Assembly: GCA_038057515.1 (NCBI GenBank)
Contig: JBBUDB010000046.1
Coordinates: forward strand, 1 to 5,402
Direction: 5' to 3'
DNA: 5,402 nt
DNA from: DATJQA01 sp038057515
GTDB lineage: Bacteria; Patescibacteriota; Minisyncoccia; UBA6257; 2-01-FULL-56-20
Positions within the stretch are counted from its first letter, which is position 1, and every line of letters starts with the position of its first letter. Made by a program: the position numbers and the translations under genes. The notes beneath the pieces were generated by a model. It was not told where the DNA came from, did no database searches, and saw only the letters and a list, made by a program, of their open reading frames with translations. Below, in pieces: positions 1 to 5,402 of the stretch.

Positions 1-261
1 CTCCGCCTCGCGAAAGATGCCGAAGCCCGAGCCAAAGAGCTTGAAGCGAAGCTCCTCGAAGAAGCCCGGGCCAAAGAGCGAGCGCTCATGGTCGAAGCCG
101 AAGCGATGATAGAAACCAAGGCGCACGAAGCCCGAGCCAAAGTCGAGCGCGAAGCGGCCCTCTTGGTGCGTTCGGCCGTCGCGAAAACAGTCGAACTGGA
201 CCCGAAGATGATCGACGAGCGGCTCGTGGAGCAAGCCGTCGCCGCGGCAAAAGCAAAATAG
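1..261 (+). CDS. atpF: F1Fo ATP synthase subunit b, C-terminal fragment (5' truncated by window edge)
   Basis: Frame 1 is open from the window edge to TAG at 259-261, giving the last 86 residues of a protein. They are almost wholly charged and alanine-rich, with no proline until near the end, as expected of the cytoplasmic dimeric coiled coil of the stator subunit b. The pentapeptide EARAK occurs three times (fragment residues 8-12, 21-25, 43-47); the last two are 22 residues apart, twice the 11-residue period known for this right-handed coiled coil. The C-terminus (VELDPKMIDERLVEQAV) resembles the delta-binding end of the family. The N-terminal membrane helix lies outside the window. Subunit b holds F1 stationary against the rotor by linking the membrane a subunit to delta. 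Identity rests on coiled-coil character plus position directly before atpH; a b' type cannot be excluded. Confidence 0.85.
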   Translation, partial: LRLAKDAEARAKELEAKLLEEARAKERALMVEAEAMIETKAHEARAKVEREAALLVRSAVAKTVELDPKMIDERLVEQAVAAAKAK

Positions 262-264
262 AAG

Positions 265-375
265 TTCATCCCGTTAGAAGCCGCCAAACATCCCATGACC
301 ATCTTGACAGTAAAAATTACCAAAAACCCAGCGTCGAGGGGGGCATTTATGTTCTTCGGTTTCTAACGGGATGAA
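265..375. repeat. Fold-back (inverted repeat) element filling the atpF-atpH spacer
   Basis: The arms TTCATCCCGTTAGAA (265-279) and TTCTAACGGGATGAA (361-375) are a perfect 15-bp inverted repeat. Pairing continues inward through one G.T wobble (280/360), three more pairs (281-283 with 357-359), a 3x3 internal loop, and AACAT/ATGTT (287-291 with 349-353). This makes a long hairpin with a 57-base terminal loop. The left arm begins three bases after the atpF stop. The right arm contains the atpH ATG at 371-373. No clear target-site duplication is seen; GAAG occurs at 261-264 and 373-376, but the right copy overlaps the arm. It could be a MITE/REP-like element or a cis-regulatory RNA hairpin. Its presence is directly visible; its nature is inferred. 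Confidence 0.75.
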
Positions 376-772
376 GCATCGCGCTGAATACTACGCCAAA
401 GCATTTGCCGCTCTCGTCGCCGAAGCAAAAAGCGACAAAGAACGCGAGACGCTCATCAAAAATCTCGCCGCCTTGCTCCAAAAGAATGGCGATGCGTCTT
501 CCGCCCCGAAGGTGGTCATTCTCGCCGAACGGTTCATCCGCAAATCCCTGGGCGGTCGGGAGTGGATAGTCGAAACCGCGCGCGCCCTGCCCGAATCGGA
601 AAAGAAACTATTGCGCGCTCTCGCTGGAAGCAAGGATGTCGTTCGCGAAGTGATGAATCCGGCGCTTGTCGCTGGCACGCGAATAACGATCGACGAAACC
701 GAAGAGCTCGACGCCTCGCTCCGCCGCAAACTAGATTTAATGTTCGAAAAGCAATTAGTCACTAGCGACTAG
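371..772 (+). CDS. atpH: F1Fo ATP synthase subunit delta (short form)
   Basis: This 133-residue protein matches the delta/OSCP family at both ends. The start MKHRAEYYAKAFAAL resembles the usual first helix (xxRYAKAL), and NPALVAG (96-102) followed by LDASLRRKL (113-121) corresponds to the family's C-terminal DPxLIGG...iDgSvrxrL segment. Delta sits on top of F1 and joins it to subunit b, so the stator holds during rotation. Bacterial delta is usually about 175-180 aa; here the middle is shortened, so the N-terminal helical bundle is followed by a compact C-terminal part. The ATG at 371 is chosen because the family N-terminus begins there and no later start fits, although it lies inside an inverted-repeat arm and has GGG directly against it rather than a spaced Shine-Dalgarno site. 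The last residues, LVTSD and the stop, are encoded by the heptamer repeat block at 755-775. Confidence 0.9.
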   Translation: MKHRAEYYAKAFAALVAEAKSDKERETLIKNLAALLQKNGDASSAPKVVILAERFIRKSLGGREWIVETARALPESEKKLLRALAGSKDVVREVMNPALVAGTRITIDETEELDASLRRKLDLMFEKQLVTSD

Positions 773-775
773 AGA
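755..775. repeat. Heptamer repeat block 1 (3 units), at the atpH 3' end
   Basis: Three consecutive 7-base units, TTAGTCA (755-761), CTAGCGA (762-768) and CTAGAGA (769-775), match a CTARTNA-like consensus shared with blocks at 823, 2417 and 4792. The atpH stop TAG (770-772) lies in the third unit. Stops occur in all three + frames (TAG at 756, 763, 770) and all three - frames. Confidence 0.75.
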
Positions 776-822
776 ATAAAAGCAAAATGACGAACGACGA
801 TTGCTCGCTGAAATACTATTCT

Positions 823-851
823 CTAATCCCTAGTCACTAGTTAACTAATTA
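823..851. repeat. Heptamer repeat block 2 (4 units), before atpA
   Basis: Units CTAATCC (823-829), CTAGTCA (830-836), CTAGTTA (837-843) and, after a single extra A, CTAATTA (845-851). The segment 817-840 is an imperfect inverted copy of 755-778 (20 of 24 positions match when reverse-complemented), so blocks 1 and 2 could form a hairpin around a 38-base non-repetitive core (779-816). The block ends seven bases before the atpA ATG and supplies no Shine-Dalgarno site. It closes all six frames. Confidence 0.8.
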
Positions 852-858
852 TCAGTCC

Positions 859-2416
<1,558 letters not shown>

Positions 2417-2427
<11 letters not shown>

Positions 2428-2459
2428 TCACTATTCCCTAGCGAACTAGTCACTAACCG
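2417..2459. repeat. Heptamer repeat block 3 (6 units), atpA-atpG junction
   Basis: Units CTAATCT (2417), CTAATCA (2424), CTATTCC (2431), CTAGCGA (2438), then an extra A, CTAGTCA (2446) and CTAACCG (2453-2459). This is the longest block. It fills the whole spacer between atpA and atpG, runs into the last codons of atpA, and contains the atpA stop. The atpG ATG follows after one base. All + frames meet a stop (for example 2418, 2425, 2447) and so do all - frames (2417, 2424, 2431). Confidence 0.85.
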
Positions 2460-2460
2460 T

Positions 2461-3411
2461 ATGGCCGAATCACTCCAGAACATCAAGCGGCGCGCGACCG
2501 GCGTCAAGAACATCAACCAGATCACGAAGGCGATGGAGCTCGTGGCGGCGACCAAGATGCGCAAGAGCCAGGAGATCGCCCTCGCCTCGCGCGCCTACGC
2601 CTATACCGCCCTCGATCTCTTGCACGCGCTTTCGTCGGTCGAGCACGTCACCCTCCCGCCGATATTCGAGCGACGCCCGGGCGGTCGGAATCTATTTTTG
2701 CTCATCACTTCCGACAAAGGCCTCGCGGGGTCGTTCAATAGCTCTGTTTTGAAGGCCTTCGACCGCTTCTTGGCAGAAGAACACCCCGACCTCGCGCACG
2801 ACACGGCCGAATGGATCGCGATCGGCGCCAAAGCGCAAGCGCATATCGAAAAGAAGGGTATCGTGCTCCGGGCGAAATTCACCCGTGTTGGCGACTACAC
2901 CTCGCTTGAGGAGGTCCGACCGATCGCCGACACTATCATCAACGGCTTTCTTGCGCGCGAATGGGACCGCGTCGTTATCTTCTCGATGAACTTCCGTAGC
3001 GCCCTCGTCCAAGAGGTCATCCGCCGCGAGATTTTCCCCATCGATCCCGAAGCCATTCGCCGGACGGCCGAAGAAATTATCCCGAAGCATGGCCGCTTCG
3101 CCGAGCTTGCCGGAAACGGCCGCTTGAAACTTTTAAACGGCGGGGCGAAACCGGAAGAGTATCTCATCGAACCTTCACCCGAAAGCATTCTCACCGACCT
3201 TGGCCGCCACCTTATCCTCACGCGGGTCTACCACCTCATCCTCGAAGCGAACGCCTCCGAGCATGCCGCTCGCCGGGCGGCGATGAAGAGCGCCTCGGAT
3301 AATGCCAGGGACCTCGCGGCACGCTTGAACCTGGAATACAACAAGTCGCGGCAAGCCCTCATTACCCGCGAGATAGTCGAGATCGTCGCCGGCGCAGAAT
3401 CACTACAATAA
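2461..3411 (+). CDS. atpG: F1Fo ATP synthase subunit gamma
   Basis: This 316-residue protein is the central rotor shaft, whose paired N- and C-terminal helices turn inside the alpha3-beta3 ring. Both diagnostic ends are present: IKRRATGVKNINQITKAMELVAATKM (split here as IKRRATGVKNINQITKAM at 8-25, then ELVAATKM) and, at the C-terminus, ASEHAARRAAMKSASDNARD (265-284) followed by YNKSRQALITREIVEIVAGA. The conserved TSDKGLAGSFN (83-93) opens the Rossmann-like globular domain. Length is about 20-30 residues above the usual 285-295; the extra residues seem to lie in the globular domain, roughly 190-235. ATG at 2461 follows heptamer block 3 by one base, with no Shine-Dalgarno site. The gene is separated from atpD by only 8 bases, the tightest junction in the operon, which suggests coupled translation. 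Confidence 0.97.
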   Translation: MAESLQNIKRRATGVKNINQITKAMELVAATKMRKSQEIALASRAYAYTALDLLHALSSVEHVTLPPIFERRPGGRNLFLLITSDKGLAGSFNSSVLKAFDRFLAEEHPDLAHDTAEWIAIGAKAQAHIEKKGIVLRAKFTRVGDYTSLEEVRPIADTIINGFLAREWDRVVIFSMNFRSALVQEVIRREIFPIDPEAIRRTAEEIIPKHGRFAELAGNGRLKLLNGGAKPEEYLIEPSPESILTDLGRHLILTRVYHLILEANASEHAARRAAMKSASDNARDLAARLNLEYNKSRQALITREIVEIVAGAESLQ

Positions 3412-3419
3412 ATAAAATC

Positions 3420-4799
3420 ATGAAAACAGGAAAAATAATTCAGATCATCGGACCGGTCATCGACGTCGAGTTCGCCGCCAAGGACCCGATGCCGAATATC
3501 TATACCGCCCTCACGGTAAAGAGCGGCGATCACGATATCGTGCTCGAGGTTATGAAGCACATCGAGCCGGGACGGGTACGCACCATCTCGCTCGAATCGA
3601 CCGACGGCCTCTCGCGCGGCATGGATGTTCATGATACCGGCAAGATGATAGAGGTCCCTGTCGGCCCCGGCACGCTCGGCCACATCTTCAACGTCACCGG
3701 AGAATGCCTCGATGCGCCCGGAAAGTTTTCCTCTTCTCCCGGTAAAAAATCACCTATCCACCGGCACGCCCCGGCCTTCACCGAACAGACCACCGAAACC
3801 GAGGTTTTCGAAACCGGCATCAAGGTCATCGACCTCATCGCTCCCTTCGTCAAAGGCGGCAAGGTGGGCCTCTTCGGCGGCGCCGGCGTCGGGAAGACGG
3901 TACTGCTTATGGAACTCATCCGGAACGTGGCCGAGGTTTCGGGCGGCGTCTCCGTTTTCGCCGGCGTGGGCGAACGTTCGCGCGAAGGCAATGATTTCTA
4001 CCGCGAGATGAAAGAGTCGGGAGTTATCGATAAAACCGCTCTCGTTTTCGGCCAGATGAACGAAGTGCCGGGCGCTCGGGCGCGGGTGGCTCTTTCGGCG
4101 CTCACTATGGCGGAATACTTCCGCGACGAAGAGAAGAAGGACGTGCTTCTCTTTATAGACAACATCTTCCGCTTCTCGCAGGCCGGCTCCGAGGTTTCGA
4201 CTCTCCTCGGCCGTATGCCCTCGGCCGTCGGCTACCAGCCAACCTTGGCCTCTGAAATGGCCGAGCTTCAAGAGCGCATCACTTCGACCAAGAGCGGCTC
4301 GGTCACTTCCGTGCAGGCCGTCTATGTGCCCGCCGACGATATCACCGACCCGGCGCCGGCCACGACTTTCGCCAACCTCGACGGCACGATCGTGCTCTCC
4401 CGGGCCTTGACCGAAATCGGCATCTATCCGGCCGTCGATCCCCTGGCTTCGAACTCCAACGCTCTCGACCCGAAGATAGTCGGCCGCGAGCACTACGATG
4501 TCGCCCGCGAGGTTCAGCGCACGCTCCAGCGCTACAAGGAGCTTCAGGACATCATCGCTATTTTGGGCATCGAAGAACTCTCTGAATCAGACCGGCAAAC
4601 GGTGAACCGCGCCCGCAAAGTTCAGCGCTTCCTCTCTCAGCCGTTCTTCGTCGCCGAAACATTCACCGGCGCGCCGGGAAAATACGTGAAGCGCGAAGAC
4701 ACCGTCCGCGGCTTCAAAGAAATACTCGAGGGCAAGCACGACGCCGTCTCCGAAGAACAGTTCTATATGAAGGGAGGAATAGACGAGATTGCTAGATAA
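3420..4799 (+). CDS. atpD: F1Fo ATP synthase subunit beta (catalytic)
   Basis: This 459-residue protein has the normal length for beta, which binds and interconverts ADP + Pi and ATP in the F1 head. Visible motifs in order: N-terminal barrel start GKIIQIIGPVIDVEF (4-18); Walker A GGAGVGKT (153-160); GERSREGND (184-192), with catalytic Glu E185 and R186; Walker B LLFIDNIFRFSQAGSE (243-258), with D247; SRALTEIGIYPAVDPL, with adenine-contacting Y336; and the rotor-facing DELSEED loop, here EELSESD (385-391). All catalytic residues expected for activity are present. The changed DELSEED loop (Asp1 to Glu, Glu6 to Ser) has one fewer acidic side chain than the consensus. ATG at 3420 follows atpG by 8 A/T-rich bases with no Shine-Dalgarno site. 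The final codons GCT AGA TAA run into heptamer block 4. Confidence 0.98.
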   Translation: MKTGKIIQIIGPVIDVEFAAKDPMPNIYTALTVKSGDHDIVLEVMKHIEPGRVRTISLESTDGLSRGMDVHDTGKMIEVPVGPGTLGHIFNVTGECLDAPGKFSSSPGKKSPIHRHAPAFTEQTTETEVFETGIKVIDLIAPFVKGGKVGLFGGAGVGKTVLLMELIRNVAEVSGGVSVFAGVGERSREGNDFYREMKESGVIDKTALVFGQMNEVPGARARVALSALTMAEYFRDEEKKDVLLFIDNIFRFSQAGSEVSTLLGRMPSAVGYQPTLASEMAELQERITSTKSGSVTSVQAVYVPADDITDPAPATTFANLDGTIVLSRALTEIGIYPAVDPLASNSNALDPKIVGREHYDVAREVQRTLQRYKELQDIIAILGIEELSESDRQTVNRARKVQRFLSQPFFVAETFTGAPGKYVKREDTVRGFKEILEGKHDAVSEEQFYMKGGIDEIAR

Positions 4800-4829
4800 C
4801 TAGTGACTAGTAAGCTAGGCAACTAAAAA
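4792..4829. repeat. Heptamer repeat block 4 (5 units), atpD-atpC junction
   Basis: Units CTAGATA (4792), CTAGTGA (4800), CTAGTAA (4807), CTAGGCA (4815) and CTAAAAA (4823-4829), with single extra bases at 4799, 4814 and 4822. CTAGTGA is the cyclic reverse complement of CTAGTCA found in blocks 2 and 3, so this block may sit in the opposite orientation. It fills the spacer, overlaps the atpD stop (4797-4799), and ends three bases before the atpC ATG. Stops occur in all + frames (4793, 4797, 4801) and all - frames (4792, 4800, 4823). Confidence 0.85.
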
Positions 4830-4832
4830 CCC

Positions 4833-5078
4833 ATGCATCTCTCCGCTTACTCGCTGAAACGCACGCTTTTTGAAGGAGAAGCGGTTTCCTTGAACTGCAA
4901 GACGACCGCCGGCGAGATTACCGTCCTCGACCATCATCGCCCGCTCGTTTCCGAGCTCGCCAAAGGCACCGTGAGGATTGTGGATGCCGACCGCAAAGAA
5001 CACTTTCTCGACATTGCCTCCGGCTTCCTTGAGATCGATTCGCACAACTCCGCGAAGCTCATCGTCGACGAGGCGTGA
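4833..5078 (+). CDS. atpC: F1Fo ATP synthase subunit epsilon, short form lacking the C-terminal helical domain
   Basis: This 81-residue protein matches the N-terminal beta-sandwich of epsilon. MHLSAYSLKRTLFEGEAVSL aligns with the usual first strands (xPexxlfeGEvxxv), GEITVLDHHRPLVSELAKG (27-45) with GExGiLpgHaPlltxLxxG, and ASGFLEIDSHNSAKLIVD (62-79) with the closing xGGFlEVxxnkvxvLad strands. This domain attaches gamma to the c-ring. The usual C-terminal two-helix domain (about 45-55 residues), which can extend along gamma and inhibit ATP hydrolysis, is absent. No frameshifted remnant of it is obvious after the TGA, where the sequence becomes T-rich. Short epsilons are known from some lineages, for example green sulfur bacteria. 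ATG at 4833 is fixed by stops in repeat block 4 just upstream; there is no Shine-Dalgarno site. It is the last gene of the operon. Confidence 0.93.
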   Translation: MHLSAYSLKRTLFEGEAVSLNCKTTAGEITVLDHHRPLVSELAKGTVRIVDADRKEHFLDIASGFLEIDSHNSAKLIVDEA

Positions 5079-5105
5079 TTTTCGGCCGCCCGTTTTTCAT
5101 TTTTT
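5069..5105 (+). terminator. Possible intrinsic terminator at the atpC stop
   Basis: CG, a bulged A, then GGCG (5069-5075) can pair with CGCCCG (5087-5092) across an 11-base loop, followed at once by TTTTT (5093-5097) and TTTTTT (5100-5105). The place and T-tract fit a Rho-independent terminator ending the atp transcript. The stem is short (6 pairs), bulged and overlaps the atpC stop codon, so this is a tentative call. Confidence 0.4.
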
Positions 5106-5186
5106 CTCCACCGTCTTATTCGCGCGCCCGCTCTCCTCTAGAAGGAACAACGCAATAGTAGGTAATCCAACACCGCACAAAACACC

Positions 5187-5222
5187 TGCTATCCGATTGA
5201 ACGGCCGTTCAATCGGATAGCA
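5187..5222. repeat. Perfect 36-bp palindrome (18-bp arms, no spacer)
   Basis: Bases 5187-5204 are the exact reverse complement of 5205-5222, with the axis in the GG/CC of ACGGCCGT and no unpaired centre. As RNA it would fold to a strong stem of 14 or more pairs with a small loop. It lies 109 bases after atpC and 44 bases before a promoter -35 box. Only weak T-tracts flank it (AATTT on the right, AAAA on the left), so it could be a terminator working in either direction, an operator for a dimeric repressor of the downstream gene, or a cruciform-forming site. Confidence 0.85.
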
Positions 5223-5266
5223 ATTTGGCTCACATAAACAGCCTAAGTTTTGATACCAAATTCTGT

Positions 5267-5295
5267 TTGACGTTTTGATTTTATTGAGGCATAAT
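5267..5295 (+). promoter_or_regulatory. Sigma70-type promoter for the downstream gene
   Basis: TTGACG (5267-5272) and CATAAT (5290-5295) are separated by exactly 17 bases, each one mismatch from the TTGACA/TATAAT consensus. Transcription would begin near 5302, giving a leader of about 60 bases before the TTG start at 5363. The position, directly upstream of an unassigned gene and well past the atp operon, supports the call. Confidence 0.65.
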
Positions 5296-5351
5296 CAGCT
5301 CCAGTTCCGAGCATTCGCGTTGCGAACGACTCCACGACCACCAACCACAAC

Positions 5352-5356
5352 GGAGG
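5352..5356 (+). promoter_or_regulatory. Shine-Dalgarno site deciding a TTG start
   Basis: GGAGG lies 6 bases before TTG at 5363, ideal spacing for ribosome binding. No ATG or GTG in that frame fits nearby, so this site is the reason for choosing the TTG start. It contrasts with the atp genes, none of which has such a site. Confidence 0.6.
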
Positions 5357-5362
5357 ACAACT

Positions 5363-5402
5363 TGCACATCAGCGCCATCGACAAAGCCATCGTTGAAGGG
5401 CT
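5363..5402 (+). CDS. Unidentified gene, N-terminal 13 codons only (3' truncated by window edge)
   Basis: A TTG start at 5363, placed 6 bases after GGAGG, opens a frame that reads MHISAIDKAIVEGL-like residues to the window edge (the last codon is incomplete) without a stop. Upstream lie a well-formed promoter and a roughly 60-base, C/A-rich leader that should be mostly unstructured, all consistent with a real first gene of a new transcription unit. Too little protein is visible to assign a family, and no function is proposed. The gene is not part of the ATP synthase operon, being separated by a possible terminator and a long palindrome. The alternative is that the true start lies just beyond the window, which would make this stretch leader sequence. 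Confidence 0.55.

Larger units (their letters stand above)
5079..5362. other. Non-coding gap between the atp operon and the next gene
   Basis: About 284 bases hold no convincing gene on either strand. From left to right the gap contains the T-rich stretch of the possible terminator, a featureless segment (about 5106-5186), a 36-bp perfect palindrome (5187-5222), an AT-rich stretch carrying a promoter (5267-5295), and a leader of about 60 bases poor in G before a Shine-Dalgarno site. The composition is clearly more AT-rich around 5222-5296 than in the genes. The layout marks a transcription-unit boundary between two co-directional units. Confidence 0.7.

Noticed and set aside
304..309. TTGACA in the fold-back loop as a -35 box for atpH.
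   Set aside because: No -10-like hexamer is found 16-18 bases downstream; the sequence there is CCCAGC.
249..788. AAAAGCAAAAT occurring at 249-259 and 778-788, as a direct repeat left by a duplication.
   Set aside because: It is an 11-base A-rich word with no extended flanking similarity; chance is sufficient.
787..840. 17-codon frame in the atpH-atpA gap, ending in a repeat TAG.
   Set aside because: It is very short, has no ribosome-binding site, and half of it is repeat sequence.
3403..3419. A degenerate heptamer unit (CTACAAT) in the atpG-atpD junction.
   Set aside because: It is a single weak match inside the last atpG codons, with no neighbouring units in phase.
3750..4493. Long (247-codon) minus-strand frame opposite atpD.
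   Set aside because: It is a shadow of the strongly conserved beta coding sequence; its translation is Gly/Arg/His/Asp-rich and has no recognisable domain.
5199..5210. GAAC-N4-GTTC at the palindrome centre as a Gram-positive-type LexA box.
   Set aside because: It is forced by the larger 36-bp symmetry, deviates from the fuller LexA consensus, and lies about 60 bases upstream of the promoter.
4978..5220. Plus-strand 80-codon open frame overlapping the atpC 3' end.
   Set aside because: It starts inside atpC in another frame, is rich in Ser/Arg/Pro as shadow frames are in GC-rich DNA, and ends in the palindrome.
5097..5292. Minus-strand open frame through the non-coding gap, with a hydrophobic stretch (GVLCGVGLPTIALFLL) and TGA at 5099-5097.
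   Set aside because: It has no ATG start in frame and no ribosome-binding site, it runs through the 36-bp palindrome and over the + strand promoter, and no family was recognised. It could be a decayed gene end, but the support is too thin.

Overview
The window holds the promoter-distal part of one F1Fo ATP synthase operon, all on the + strand, in the usual bacterial order: atpF (b subunit, 3' end only), atpH (delta), atpA (alpha), atpG (gamma), atpD (beta) and atpC (epsilon). After a non-coding gap of about 280 bases, the first 13 codons of an unrelated, unidentified + strand gene run off the right edge. No RNA gene, CRISPR array or transposase gene was seen.

The organism is a bacterium with GC-rich coding sequence and standard use of TGA as a stop (atpC). 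Several traits would fit a reduced-genome lineage such as Patescibacteria/CPR, perhaps Parcubacteria-like: a short delta subunit (133 aa), an epsilon subunit lacking its C-terminal helical domain (81 aa), a long gamma (316 aa), a Gly/Ser/Asn-rich insert in alpha, and AT-rich spacers built from a short repeat. That placement is inference; no marker gene is present to prove it.

Layout: 1-261 atpF end; 262-370 spacer made of a fold-back (hairpin) element whose right arm contains the atpH start codon; 371-772 atpH; 773-858 spacer; 859-2427 atpA; 2428-2460 spacer; 2461-3411 atpG; 8-base spacer; 3420-4799 atpD; 4800-4832 spacer; 4833-5078 atpC; 5079-5362 non-coding (possible terminator at the atpC stop, a perfect 36-bp palindrome, a good sigma70-type promoter, an untranslated leader and a Shine-Dalgarno site); 5363-5402 start of a new gene.

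The genes encode the catalytic F1 head (alpha, beta), the rotor shaft (gamma, epsilon) and the stator connection (b, delta). Alpha, beta and gamma keep the expected nucleotide-binding and rotor motifs, so the enzyme looks functional. The short epsilon and altered DELSEED loop suggest that epsilon-type autoinhibition is weak or absent.

The most unusual signal lies between the genes. Three of the five intergenic junctions (atpH/atpA, atpA/atpG, atpD/atpC) carry blocks of a degenerate 7-base repeat, roughly CTARTNA. Because the period is 7 and the CTAG core is self-complementary, each of the four blocks closes all six reading frames within about 20-35 bases. The stop codons of atpH, atpA and atpD all lie inside or at the edge of a block. 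None of the five complete atp genes has a recognisable Shine-Dalgarno site, whereas the next gene does.
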